A stretch of DNA of 64,000 nucleotides. Source: Cristatella mucedo (taxonomy: Eukaryota; Bryozoa; Phylactolaemata; Cristatellidae). Position 1 is the stretch's first letter; every line of letters starts with the position of its first letter. Shown piece by piece: positions 1 through 61,612 of the stretch. The notes under the pieces were generated by a model. That model was not told the origin of the DNA. It saw only the letters and a list, made by a program, of their open reading frames with translations, and did no database searches. Both the position numbers and the translations under genes were made by a program. Location of the stretch: NCBI GenBank assembly GCA_009760855.2, contig WPIO01000115.1, positions 292,501 through 356,500 on the forward strand, given 5' to 3'.

Positions 1-74
1 TGTAGACTAGGCCATCGAACATATTTGGGTAAATAGTAGAAGTAAAGGTTAGTTGGTTCAACAGTAACCATAGT

Positions 75-195
75 AATTATGCATTTGTATAGTGCCGTCT
101 GAGAACTTAATCTCTATCCAGGTGCTTGATATAATTATGCCGCCGCCGGGCTCGAGCCTTCGACCTCGGTCGTCTGAAGCCGGGTTTACATTGCT
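75..195 (-). mobile_element. SINE family 1 copy
   Basis: On the - strand: the stem-loop tail and GGCTCGAGC B-box-like core; the head is cut. Confidence 0.7.
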
Positions 196-765
196 TGTCT
201 TGCTTCTTACCTGGTTTCTACCTGCTTCTGTCTTACTTCGATCTTTCTTTTTGTAGTAAGTTTACACGGTCAGTCTTCCTCCAACTTTTGCTTTCTACTT
301 GCTTCGCCCCCTGGAAGTCATAGGAAAATTCCTTTTTTTCTAGGGTGTTAGGAAACGGCCCTCCGAGATGCAAATCCAGGTGAATTTTAACCTCCTGCTC
401 GCAGATTACCATGAACAGGGACTCTAGTGGAACGCTTTGCTAATTTTGTCGTTCGACTCCATCATGCTTTTCAAAGCAATGAAGAAGACAAGCCCTTGAG
501 AGCTCATATGATTGATTGGTCGTTTGCTAAGTCACAGTCTTGGCCAATAAGTAGAACCACAGTTGGCCACCTACTCTTTGTTAAGTTCTCCTAAGCGTTG
601 TACCCCCTCAGTATTGTGACATCTAGACCAAAGACTCAAGTAGGTAGGATGCAGGTAGGGAGCAATACTCACCGTGTAAACTCTGCTTAAGGCTAGCACC
701 GTACATAAGCTGTAATCTCATGTATGGGACAAATGGCTTGGGAAAGAGCCGATTCGGTCATCTCT

Positions 766-791
766 GTCTGTCTGTCTGTCTGTCTGTTGTC

Positions 792-817
<26 letters not shown>
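766..817 (+). repeat. (CTGT)n array
   Basis: Tandem CTGT units. Confidence 0.93.
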
Positions 818-823
<6 letters not shown>

Positions 824-2626
824 CTGCAGTAGGAAATAAAGATTTTTCTGCTGCAGGACTTGAACCCAGGTCGAATGACTACTAGGCAAATATGGCTCCT
901 TTCTCTGCAGTATAGAATCCCAGAGCACATACATCTATATGAAAGGGAACCGACCGGCCAACGTTCTTTTTTCCTGGGGCACGTGCTAGCTTTCAGGTAA
1001 TGGTCTGTTGCTTTTAGCCACGCCATCGAGGGAGCAATAGCCAGGCCTGTAATATATTTACATGGCTCGCAACGACCGTCGAAAATTTCTGCTCACCTGC
1101 AAGCAGTGAAGACTCATCAGCGATTCGATGCCGGATTAACGGCGTTTCCGTCGATAAATCGGTCTGAGTGGCCGAGTTCTGAAGGGGGCTGCATTGTCTT
1201 CAACGATTTCTTGTGCAACCACTCGACACTGCCCCCCCCCGAAGCATTGGATCCAAGTGGATTGGAACATGGCTTCAACCGCCCTCGGCTGCTGGTCGGA
1301 TAGCCATCTACCACGATACCTCATCCGGGCCATGCGATCTGACATTGGCATCTGACTGGGTCATTGGGCAGCCAGCTACTGGCCTCCCTGGGCACCTTAG
1401 CTAGAAGCTTGACAGCTGCTGAGCACTGATCGACCGACCGACCGACCGATCTGAGAGAAGATCCGGAAAGATCCGTGATCGGCAAAGATCGGTGACGATG
1501 ACGGGGGAGTACTGGTGGCTGGGGGGGTGGAGGGAGAGAAGGATGGGTGCCGAGGCCGGCCTTAGGCCGGCTCCCCTCCCCCCCCCCGATGCCCCAGCTC
1601 CCGGTGACCTCCTGCCTGTGCCACACACGGCAGTGCGCAGCATGCTCGGGCCGTTCCACATGAAGATTTTCAATTAATTTATTGTGAGACTTTAGCAGAT
1701 TGGCTGCAATCACGTGGACACGCTTGGCCCACGAATTCTCGGCAGTAGCCGTGAGCTGGCATTTAGCTGCCCCGTGAGTTCTCGGCAGAGACTGCTGGCT
1801 GGCATTTAGGGGACGCTGTCCCAGTGGGGCTAACAGATGCCGAGGGTAGACGTACAGGGTCGCGCGTGTGTCAAGCTCACAGCTGGCTTGCTTGCCGGGC
1901 TCTGCTGCTTCGCGCAGGCCTTGTTTGGGCCTCTCGAGACTACTTTGCTCGACTCGCCTTGCGAAGTTGGGCTGCAGCGTATCACGGCACCGTGTTTGTT
2001 TCTATTGCACTTGTAGGGATCGATCTTAAAGGTCCACGGTTGACTTCGAAAAAAGTATCCAGCAGAAATCTGCTGCTGCTTCTGCCACCAGCCACCAGGT
2101 TTCAATCACAGCTCACCTGATAGCTGAGGGAGGATCCAGCAGTGGCCAATTGAATCCTAGGGTGACCCAACAGTAGTTCAGCCGTGTGGCTTGCAAGGGA
2201 ATAGATCCGATGAAGGAAGATGGAGGTGGAAGTATCGGCTTCCTGAATCTTCAAGTTTTTTGTGTTTAGGCACTTGGCATCTCAAATCGATTTGACCCCT
2301 GATTTTGTACTTCACTGGTGCCGGCCTTAGTGTGAGTGATCTAAGGGCAGGTGGGGTGGGGGGGGGGGCTCAAATAAGTGGTGCATCAATCAGTCAGCCA
2401 CTGCTCACTGCTCAAGTGTTGTGCTTTCGAGTACATCTACCTAGCTAGCGATATCCATGCATCAGGCAAAGGAGCTTGCCTCGAGGATGGCAGTGCTAGG
2501 CCGTGGTGGTACAGCTGCAAGATAATTGTTTGCCCTAAGCTGTGGTTGCCTGTATAATTAACACCAGTCCTCCACCAGGTAATGCTGTTGAGATCGGCTA
2601 ACCTGAGCTTAGCGCTTGCTCTCGCA

Positions 2627-2627
2627 T

Positions 2628-2660
<33 letters not shown>
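2627..2660 (+). repeat. (CA)n array
   Basis: Perfect CA run. Confidence 0.95.
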
Positions 2661-2662
<2 letters not shown>

Positions 2663-3119
2663 CCTGTGCGTGCCCACATGCACATGCTTATAGAGGACCT
2701 GCGCATAGCCTTGGCAGTCAGATCCTTCTCGGTGTCGGCAGCTGGTTAGAGCCTGCAGTGTCTGTGCAATTAGCTGCTGCCCACTGTGGTCAGTCTATGC
2801 CGACCGCAGTGGGCAGAGACTCGTGTGGTGAAGCAGAAAGTGTTTGCCTGACATGCAGCTGCCCTTTGCTACTCTGCCGTGCTCTCGGCATAGATTTCTG
2901 GGCCACTTTTGATCTCGGCCAAGATCTCTGGTTTTCCACTCACCCGACTCGGCCGTTTGCAGTCAGCAGTCTGCAGTGATTCTGCCGAGGCCATTCAGCG
3001 GCTGCAGGCTGCCTTCCCTCTGTGTTCCCATGCTTTGATGTCAGCTGCCACTATCGGTTGGGTTGCTGGTTGCACTCTAGTTTTGTCAGCCTGCTTACTG
3101 GCTATCAGTAGTGCCCTCA

Positions 3120-3412
3120 GCCCTTGCACTCTTTCACTCTCAAGTCTTCTTTTGCTGTATCACTCTCTCCCCTTCTCCCTTGCTCTCCCTCCCTCTCTCC
3201 CCATCTTTCACTCTCTCTCTCACTCTTTCTCTTGCTCTCCTTCCCCTCTCTTCCGGTCTTGTACTCTCTCCCTCTATCTCTCCCACTCTCTCTTCCTCTC
3301 TCCCTCTCTCCCTCTCTCTCCCTCTCTCCCTCTCTCCCTCTCTCCCTCTCCCCCTCTCTCGCTCTCTCTCGCTCTCTTTTTCTCACTTTCTCTCTTTTTC
3401 TCACACTTGTCA
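3120..3412 (+). repeat. CT-rich array
   Basis: Interrupted CTCT/CCCTCT repeats, pyrimidines on the + strand. Confidence 0.95.
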
Positions 3413-4182
3413 AGTGGCTGAGCCAGAACGAAGCGACATTGTCGGGCAAACAGGAGCTAAATTTCTTCAAGCTATCGATGTCAGAAGTCCATTGTCTGTG
3501 CTTTCGGGTGGTCCTTTGATTTGCCGTTGGCCGGTGGCTATGGCCTCTCAATGGACTCGGTCGAGGGTACACGAGAGCCTTCTTTACACCGAATCGTACT
3601 ACTCCGATGCAGCTTGAATAGCGAGCAAGCTTTGCCAGTCACCATCGGCAGGCTCGGCACTCGATCAGTCACAGCACTTGCAGCTGCTTCTCGACTGATG
3701 ATTGGTCGTAGCGGTTTCTCTTCAGCCGGACTTAATGGGGCTTGCTCTTCGGGGCTCAGATGAGGGGGGGGGGGCTCACCACTGCTTGATGTAGTGAAAG
3801 CCGTTAAGGCTCTTCTGCCTCTAAATAAATAAGGCTTTTAAATAAGCTAGTCTTTGCTTTTTATTTACTTTTACCTTTAACTTGAACTTGTAACTTTAAC
3901 TTTAATACTCGACAGCTGGTTGCTGAACTAGCACGGCAGGTAGTGCAGTGGCAGAGCCAGAGTTTAGCAAGCTAGGGCACCGGCAGTCCTGCAGCCACAT
4001 GGGCAGTGGCAGAGCCAGAGGGTGCACGAGGTGGAGACATTCCTCCCTGCAGTGGGACAGCAACATAGGTCGCCCCCTATTCCCATGCCCCCACCATCAC
4101 CAACGAAGAAATTATGTTTTAATTCCACTCAATGAGCAACCTCGAGTTCATGTCGAATAAGCGCTACTATTTTGCTCTCTCT

Positions 4183-4210
4183 CTATATATATATATATAT
4201 GTATACATAT

Positions 4211-4249
<39 letters not shown>

Positions 4250-4280
4250 TATATATATATATATGTATATATATACATAT
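4183..4280 (+). repeat. (AT)n array
   Basis: AT/TATG array that can form a cruciform. Confidence 0.95.
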
Positions 4281-4400
4281 TTATTTATTAATTTCGGCTC
4301 TTTCCTCCTTGCTGTGGGATTGTTAATAGTTGCCCGAGCCTTAGTTCCCATCCAGGAGCTGTCAGGTCTGCTCCTTTTGTTGTCAAAAAGTAATGGATAG

Positions 4401-4401
<1 letters not shown>

Positions 4402-4434
<33 letters not shown>

Positions 4435-4645
4435 TAACACACTTGATAAAGCACCCTTGGATAACTCAATCTCTCTCTCAAGGCACTTTGCATTGCTGCA
4501 AAAGAAATACGATCTAATGGTCAGCATGCTTACTAAACAACAAGAATAGCATGGTTATGGGTGACATGCACAGGGTCAGTATGCAAGTATGGTTAGTGGT
4601 GGCAGGCAAAGTGTCAGAATGCATAAGCACATAAAGAGCCAATCA
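4402..4645 (-). mobile_element. LINE-A 3' UTR and tail
   Basis: ATT repeats, the stem-loop tail and the CATGCACAGGGTCAGTATGC-type 3' UTR on the - strand. Confidence 0.8.
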
Positions 4646-5931
4646 CTGCTCTTAGATTGAGGTATAGTGATTAGCAGCTTTACATTAAAGGCCAAATTTA
4701 GGACCACCTACAAAGAAGGCGTTTTGCTGAAGCAATAACATCCTCTTGCTGCAATCGACTGCCCCCCCCCCAGCCAGTTTGAGCAAACCTTGGCAGTGGC
4801 CGGCTACTAGAGTGGCCGACCGCTAGAATGACACGAGGCAGCTTGATACTTGGAGCAGAGCTCATGTTTTGTATGCTGGCATGCCCTTGTTCGGGGGTCG
4901 TGCAAACCAAAGTCAGTCCAAATGGCAGACGAGTTGAGGGTCCGACCTTGAGAGAAATCTCGTGCTGTCGTTATCAGGCTGACTCGACAGAGGAGCCGGC
5001 ATAGATAAATGCAAAATGATTCGGGCTGGTGCCAAGCCGATAAACAGATCTGCTCAGTCCCAGACAGGGGGGGGGGGGCAGAGTACGATTAGGTGTGGAT
5101 GCTTCTTTATCTTCAGCCGGCTATCGTTTTTTCTCTCCTCTTTCTTGGGATCCTGTGCCAGCAGCCACCATCTGGTCACTATTGACTCATTCCTGACATT
5201 TGAGTTGCAGATGCCTTTGTGTCCACCAGAAACCACCGATATTGCTTGCTTTGCATGCGATCAGATCATAGCCCTGTCGGCATTGTCTGTCCAAGCTTGA
5301 CTGGCTTCTAGCTGGCAGCAGCCCAGCAGCAATGTCTAGCAGTAGCTCATTTGATTGTTTGAGTCGGCTGCCTGTTATGACCAGGAAGTCGGATCGTTTG
5401 GCTGCAGACCTTGTGGCTGCAGACATTTCAGACCAGACAATGTATGTGCGAATGTTTCAGTTACGGGCAGTTCGACAGTCCTCATGCTGACACCTCACGC
5501 CCGTCAGATCGAGTAGGAATGGAAATGAGAACTCTGGATGAAATTGTTTATAAGTCGTTACATAAGTGACAAATATACACAATGTAGAGAAGCTCGGATT
5601 TGTGAACTAATTGCAGTTTAGACTCATGCCAATACTGTCTTGGTACCGCACAGCCACTCAGTCATGGCAGCTACTTGCCCTGTGCAAGCGTAGCAGAATC
5701 AAAAGAATGCCATTAGAATGAAAGAGATTTCGTTATGTGCGGCTGCAGATAGCCCACCTGACCCCTCAAGTCACGAGCAAGGACGTGGCCGCCTGGCTGC
5801 TTGCTTCACTACTGCGCTACCACTCAAAGCTTCCGGCAGAGGAGGTCAAGCAAGGCTTGAGCAGCTACTTCGTCAGCAGCCTAGAAATCGATAGGCAAAG
5901 GCCAAGCGAGCTCTTCTATCTAAAAAAAAGT

Positions 5932-6108
5932 CCTAGTTGGTTGAACAGCCTCTTTTTGTATAGCGACAGAAGAGTCTTTACGGCCACCACCTCCGCTTGC
6001 AGTGGCGATAAAGAATCGCCCACCGCAGGAATCGATCCCACGACCTCGGGACCGAGGTCGTGAAAGCAACCGTCTTACCTAGTGTGTGCCATCACGGCTC
6101 ACTGCCTA
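5932..6108 (-). mobile_element. SINE family 2 copy
   Basis: Full-length match on the - strand, with GGAATCGATCCCACGACCTC as the inverted B-box region. Confidence 0.82.
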
Positions 6109-6639
6109 TGCGCATCATCGGCTGCAGTCAGAGCAGCTTTGGCCTGAGATCCCGGTTCGAGCGAGTCTTGAGGCGGATCGATGGTGCTTCTGTCTGAATG
6201 TGTGAGTGCCAATCAAGCCACGATTCCGAGAAGCATAGGAGGAAACCGTGGTGGGACCATCAGCAGTACTTTTATATTTTACCAAGAGCTGTGCAGCCGC
6301 AGCAAGGGTTGTCACTGAGTCACCGTGGAAGGAGGCCCGTCTCGGCGTCGTCCTCTGGATTGGAACCGTGACTGCCCACACGCGAGTCGTGGCTGAGGTG
6401 CTACCCCTGTGCACTTTCCGGGGCTTTTCAATGCAGTGAAGTGGGGCGAGATGGAGGCCGGGAAACCCGTACTTATCAGAGTGTCAAGGTGCACTCGTCG
6501 AAACTACAGGCGCCAGGCTTGCTGTAGTAGATTCAGTGAAGTGACTCTCTAACCCGAAGTCTGTCATCATTCCTTTTGCTATTAATGTTTCTGCAGGTCA
6601 TGCTGCCATTTGGCTGTGTGAATGTCTTGTAGAGTCGAA

Positions 6640-7115
6640 ACTAGTCTGGATGCTACTCGGCTTGGCTCCTTCGTACCTAGCTGAACTGCTGCATCAGTTT
6701 CAGCCTGTTTGCACCCTCAGGTCCTGTGTGGACAATAAATTAGCTGTCCCATTCCTCCACTTAAAGACAGTTGGCGACAGAAGCTTTAGCTCTGCAGGTC
6801 CTAGACTGTGGAACTCGCTTCCACAATTCTTACGCAACGACATCTACTCTCCAACTGCCGACTGTGGCACATCTTTTTCAGCGGTCCTGGGCTGCTACTT
6901 CTATGTTACTCACTACCTCAACTGCTCTCCTGACTCTGCTATGCTTCCCACTTTCTCTTTGTTGCGTGAGACGAAGTCTGTTGGGTACCGAATGCGTACC
7001 GAAAGCCGCTTAGGCTGTGAGTGCGCTATACAAAACTCTCCTGCGTAACACCCACATGGTCTTTATGACTTTGTGGAGTTACTGACGGAGATACATACAT
7101 ACATACATACTCGTT
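6640..7115 (+). mobile_element. LINE-B copy, 3' fragment
   Basis: Reads GLAPSYLAELLHQF, then F-S-S-A-G-P-R-L-W-N-S-L-P, the C-terminal end of a second non-LTR reverse transcriptase family. It ends in a short 3' UTR with GGAGTTACTGACGGAGATAC and ATAC repeats rather than ATT. Confidence 0.85.
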
Positions 7116-7711
7116 GCACCATCATCCTACTCCTCCTGCTCCTGCTCTCGGTCCTGTTCCTGTGCCTCCTGGTCTTGCCTCCTCCTGGACCTGCTCGTCA
7201 TTCTCCTCCACCTGCTCGTCTGACTAGCTCACCTAGCTTGCCTTCCACGTGCTCTAATCAGCAGCCTGTGACATTCGGCAAAATTGTCTTGCATCCAAAA
7301 CGTGAAATCCACAGCTCAATCTTGTGGTAGCAGCAGGGCTACCAGGGCCCTGTGGGCTACCGGCTTCAGACCCAGCCCTGGTCCCAATCCCCAACATCGA
7401 TCGTGCGAGCCTGTTGTATGAATTGTCTGGTATGCCTACGTGTATAAGTTTTCGCTTAATTGTGTTCCCAAGCGTGCTCAAGCAGCTAACGTGCTGACTT
7501 AAGCCTGAAAATAGCCACTCTCAGAGGGGCTCGAAAGTGCAGCTTAGCTACAAAGGCCAGTAACAAAAAAGCCACCCGGAAATTAGTCATCCGACCGAAG
7601 CGATCAGAGGGAAAAGCCTCAAGCCGAGAGCCATCCAGCAGAAGCCGACCGTGCTTGTTAAATGAAAGAGCTTTCTTCGATAGCCATCGCATTTCTTCAA
7701 AGGATCACGGG

Positions 7712-7766
<55 letters not shown>

Positions 7767-7770
7767 CCCC
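7712..7770 (+). repeat. (CT)n array
   Basis: Near-perfect CT dinucleotide run. Confidence 0.97.
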
Positions 7771-8698
7771 CCTTGACCCGAGTATTTAATGCTCCGGTGG
7801 TTTCTGCCTGTAGTTGCTTTTGTAGCCGTTTGGTTTCCATTGGCTTTGGCCGGGCGGCTCATTTCCGGTCGCATTGTATGGTTCTGGCTTTTGTCACTTT
7901 TCCGAAATTACATGATCGGTTGGGCGGCGACTTCAGTCGCAGTTTAGTCGCAGCTGCCACTCCTTTACCCTGGCATTATGCAAGTACTTACCGTGTGAGC
8001 TTCGGTGGCAGGCTTTCATTGAGGAGGCCATACAACAAACGGCTTGGCTCGCTCGGAGATGAGTTGGATGACCTGAGTATTGAGCAGGATGCGCCTTTCA
8101 GATTGCAGCCGATTGCTTTTAGAGGAGCACTCCTAAACAAAGGCTTTCTTGCTCGGCTCTTCAGCTGCATCAAAATGCAGTACAATATACTACCTCGAGA
8201 CCCCCCCCCCCGGTGGTGTTGGAGTCACCGTCTTGTGTCGTCTATTAGTCAGATGCGCACTGCAGCTTTAGGACACCGACAGTCGCTGCACTGCTGTCGT
8301 GGCCTTCAACGATTTTCCAAGTGTCCGCCAGCAGCCCACACTTCCTTCTGCATGCCTGGAAGCTGCCTTTGTGTTTGGCAGACGATTCAGCAGCCTGCGT
8401 GTTTGTCACCTGCTCTGTCTGTATTGTCTCTGGAATTCGTCGTGCCCCGGACTGCACGCAGTGGACTTAATTCGGCATCATGTTCTGCTTCGGGTGATGC
8501 AACGTCTGCTGCTTTGAAGAGCCGGTCTCGTTTTGACCTCGGATCTCATCTACTCGCACAGTGACACCAACTGTGTCGAGCGTGGGCGCCGCACGAGCAT
8601 GCTGGCTAGCTGGCTTGTTTTCGTGTGCTGTGGTTGCATGCCAACTGGACACTGCTGGCCGATTGAGCGTTGACTCGTTGGTGGCATCTGCGTTTCAG

Positions 8699-57647
<48,949 letters not shown>

Positions 57648-58895
57648 CGGGATGGCGCCAAAACGAGGCCGGCAGCCATCGGTGGACGCAAGCGACCTCT
57701 CGGTTAGCGACGAAGCCGCTCAGGGTTCGCCGCCCGGCCAGCGTGTGGCCGGCGAGGCTTGTGTCGTCCTGAGCCGGCTTCTTCCCGGATGGATCCGCCG
57801 CCATATCAGAACCGACACAGTCGATTCATTTCTCGGTTTTCTACAGCGTCCCAGCCACCGCCGCTACCCTCCTCTCGAGTTTTCTAAACGCTGACCGAAC
57901 GTGCGAGTTCGTTGCCTTTTTTTTAGCTAAATCTGCCATCGAGAAGGCCCGACGTGAAGCGAAGGCCTTAAGTACCGAGTGTTTCCTCGCCTGCGTGTGC
58001 GCGTCCCGTAACCCTCGGATTGTTCGCCATTTGCAATGGCCGCCGCGAGCATGAGACTCGTTAGCTGCAGACAGTATCGCCCCCTTCGAGCCTGCCATCG
58101 CCATCGCGAGGCGCTTCGCGTCCGCCAGCGAGTCAGCTGGATGTGCAATTTGATAATCGTGAGTCATTCGCCTGCATAAAGTATGGGCTGCGAGCTTATC
58201 AGCTAGTTTTCTGGCCTGCGCGCTCAAGACGAAGGAGGAGCTTGTGCGGAGCGAGTAAATTATGATAGCCGCCGGGAGGGAGGAGCTCCGCATTTCTTCA
58301 AAGAGTCGTAATACAAAATCGTCGGGTTTCCGGTGAGTAGCCATTGTGGTTTATTAGGCGGCAAGTTGCAGCTATTCCGCCGGTATCCGTGAGCCTTGAA
58401 ATATATCCAGGTGAAAGGCTCAGTGTAAGCATCCTCGATAGCTACCCGATAGAGTTAGTTAAAAATGTTCATGCGTGTGCATGCAAACCGTTTGCGATTC
58501 GGCTAATAGTAAGTACCTGTGGTTTGCTCGTTCCGGGAACGGATTTCTACGGTACGAGGGTTTGCTAAAAAAAGAGGGAGCATTTCTCCATTGCTGTAAT
58601 GCTGCGTAAATTGCATACGTACATACGCACAAGTACGTACGTTCATAAATTAGGAGATGATAAAGCTGGGTAGTTCAATTTTTACCTTATGGTAGTGCGG
58701 ATTATTTCCCGATTGCTTTCGCCCCAATAGTATAGATAATTGCCATTATTCTCTACTACGTTTGCACCACGTTAGCGATTAACTTTGAAATCAACCCGTT
58801 TCCGGTGAGAAAACTGACCAAGTCGTGTCGAATCTCGAGGTTCACAGTCTCAAAAAACAGCAAATCTATTACAACCGGTCAATATTTACTCTGAT

Positions 58896-59045
58896 GCCGA
58901 GCTGGTTTGGTCTAGCGGTTAAGGTACTCGCCCCAACCAAGGTCTCACTGAGGACGTGGGCTCGAGCCCCGAGGCATATGTGAAGCGCCTGAATAGAGAT
59001 TAAGTTCTCTTGGGGTGCTATATAAATTAATTATATTTATATTTA
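58896..59045 (+). mobile_element. SINE family 1 copy
   Basis: GAGCTGGTTTGGTCTAGCGG head, stem-loop tail, TTTA-type end. Confidence 0.82.
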
Positions 59046-59064
59046 TTTATAATGTCATACAAAA

Positions 59065-59225
59065 TGACCGCTCGGGTTTAGCCCAGGTGCGAAGGCGCTC
59101 GCCTCAGATGGCCGAAGTCATGGCGACCGCTCCTGACTACCTAGGTCGTAGGCTCGAGCCTTGTGGCTTATCTTAAGTTACTGGATAGTAATCAGTTATC
59201 TTAGGGTGCTATCAAAATAATTCAT
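59065..59225 (+). mobile_element. SINE family 1 copy, diverged
   Basis: A second head (GGGTTTAGCCCAGGTGCGAA), GTCGTAGGCTCGAGCC and a decayed tail, lying head-to-tail behind the previous copy. Confidence 0.65.
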
Positions 59226-59682
59226 ACCACTGAAAAAGGTTCAGAAGTGGATGTCCTACATTTGCGGCTATACTAAAAATCGCTTACCTCGGAGAAGACA
59301 ACTGAACATGGCTCCCCATGATGTATTCGTATTACTGATTACTGTCCTTGGTAATGACGGGCAAGTCTAGTTTATTCTTGTTAATGACATCTCCTTTCAC
59401 CTCTTCAGTAAGGTCTCAGGTTCTTGAATTTTTCAAGATGAACACCCGAGCTGGCTCGTGAAATGCTCCTACAGGCTAAGGTCAAACTGAGCGACGACTG
59501 TGGTCGCTGCAATGGCTTGCACTCGATGAGAGCGCCTATTGTAGAATATTTGAAATCCTGAGCGGTAAAATTGTCTTAGCGGATGAGTACTAGGTTGGAG
59601 AGTTGAAAAGTTGCTTCAGCTGCATTCGCATGGACCAAATATTGTATATCTAACCATCCCTTTAACTGGCAGTTTGTCGATG

Positions 59683-59755
59683 GACGAAGGACGAAGGACA
59701 AAGGAGCAAGGAGCAAGGACAGAATGACGAGCGAAAGACGAAGGACCGAGAGCAT
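59683..59755 (+). repeat. Degenerate GGACGAA/GGAGCAA tandem repeat
   Basis: About ten 7-8-base purine-rich units with small changes. Confidence 0.8.
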
Positions 59756-60914
59756 CGTGAACCAACGCTGGGAGGCAAAAGTTGGATGAGCCGGTCGTGC
59801 AAATATTAGACAGCGTAATTGCTGGCTCGCGGCAGGTGACGGTGTGACGAGGTAATAAGGTCGCGAATTGCTACCTTCGCCTTAAGAAAACTAGACCTCG
59901 TTCCATGAACACGCTTCATTCGGCGCTTCAGAATAGCGAGGCTGGCGAACCTGTGCATCATCCCGCGAGCGCAATAGAGACAGCCTTGAAGCTGCTAAGC
60001 TTTTCTGAAAGAAAAACTGGACCGGAAGTCGTCCGAGGCCTCTGGCTGCGTGCTGCAGCCCTGAGTATCCCATCAGGACCATCCGTGACTCCCACAGGAG
60101 TGGGAAAGCTATTCGCATTTCAATCAAAGCCTCTATTAGCAAAATGTTACATACGGGTTAGTTTACAAACTGTACCTGTTTTTAACAAGTTAATGAACCT
60201 CAAAGTGCACATAGGGGCTTCTATATTTACAAAAAAACGAAAAAGAAATGTCGGCAGCCCCCAAGATATCCAAATCTCCTTTTCTGCACTTTGAAGAAAA
60301 TCCATACCTACATATGTGTATCAGTGCATATTTTAGTAATTTCCAAATTTTAAATTCTACTTTCAAAAAGTAAATGCATTTTGTCGTTCACCTTTATATT
60401 CACAGTGGCTCTCTTTCCATTGTTCAGCACTGTTACCGAATAAGCCGAGACTTCCGTTTATCGGACGTACCCGCGTACGGCAATACAGAATTATTGTACG
60501 GCTATTAATATTACTGTTTATCCCGGTTAAACTGTTTATACTTTCAAAGTGTTGATCGGGCGAAAAGATGTAATATCGCAAAGCAGAAATATTTTGTGTA
60601 GATACTCAAACGAAGGTCACACTGCGTTATAGTTTTCTGTCAGCCCTGGTCTGTCAGTGTTATCGCCATTGGTGTTATTAGTTCGTCGAGACCTGCATCT
60701 TCTTTGCTTTTGACCAGCTTTGGTGTTCCAAATAAAAGGGTCTGACGTGGAGAAAGAATAAGGAACCATTCAACTTATTCATTATCTCTCGGAAACTCTA
60801 CGACGATTCAATGTATCGCCATGTCTCACTCCGAAAAACCACAAAGACTGATTGGGTGTTACGCAGGAGGGTTTACTATGGCAAAATCAAAGACTCAACA
60901 GCTTTCGATACGCA

Positions 60915-61612
60915 TAAGGCAGCCAAACCACTTCCTATGCTTGCTGGCCTACGGCATGTGCAGTCAGGCGCTTACAGCTGGTGCAAAACTCGGCAGCTAG
61001 GCTTGTCTGTCAAGGGTGTCGAAATTGCCACATCACGCCACTTCTCGCCGACCTTCGCTGGCTACCAGTCAAGCAACGGATCGACTTCTCAAGGTTTTGT
61101 CGCTCACTTTTAGGTCCCTTCATTGTTTGGCTCCAGCCTACCTATCAGATCTACTCCCCCATCAGGCCAAGCATGGGACCAGCCGCTATTCGGAATCTTA
61201 CTGTTTACCAATAATTCGCACTCAAATCCTTTGGAGACCGTGCATTAAGTTCGTATGCTCCCAAAGCGTGGAACTCACTCCCGACTTGCGTGACGACATT
61301 GCCTGACTTTACCACATTTAAAAAGAACTTGAAAACAGCGCACCTACTTATGGCAGCATTTAGTGAGTCCCTGCAATTCGTCCTTTATGTGCTTACGCAT
61401 TCTGACACTGTGCATGCTCCCACTAACCACACTTGCATGCTGACCCTGTGCATGTCACCCCTAACCATATTATTCATGTTGTTATTTATAAAGCATGATA
61501 TCACTCGATATTCGATCGTGTTTCCTTTTCAGTAACTTTTCAAGTACCTAGAAAGAGATTGAGTACTCTGAGGGCGCTTTATCAAGTGTATTATTATTAT
61601 TATTTTTATTAC
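60915..61612 (+). mobile_element. LINE-A copy, 3' fragment
   Basis: The + strand reads LQLVQNSAARLVCQGC-like sequence, LADLRWLPVKQRIDF and [20 protein letters not shown] in shifting frames, then the 3' UTR, the stem-loop tail and ATT repeats at about 61590-61612. Confidence 0.85.

Larger units (their letters stand above)
1..8698. other. 5' flank or N-terminal introns, no supported exon
   Basis: The missing N terminus and first six-helix membrane domain should lie here or further upstream. I found SINE and LINE fragments, CT and AT arrays and unique sequence, but no exon I can tie to a cyclase. Two coding-like stretches (2977-3107 and 5749-5935) are discussed separately. Confidence 0.6.

Noticed and set aside
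2977-3107. Possible membrane-helix exon (MSAATIGWVAGCTLVLSACL) between a tctgcag acceptor and a gtagtg donor
   Set aside because: Hydrophobic but without cyclase similarity, the donor is weak, its phases do not connect to exon 1, and it runs into a CT array.
7073-7330. Leu-rich frame after the LINE-B tail (IILLLLLLLSVLFLCLLVL)
   Set aside because: It comes from CTC/CTG-type simple sequence next to ATAC repeats; hydrophobicity is a by-product of the repeat.
7662-8564. 300-codon open frame on the + strand
   Set aside because: It starts in intron-like sequence, crosses a CT array and a C run, and shows no domain; an open frame by chance in a stop-poor region.
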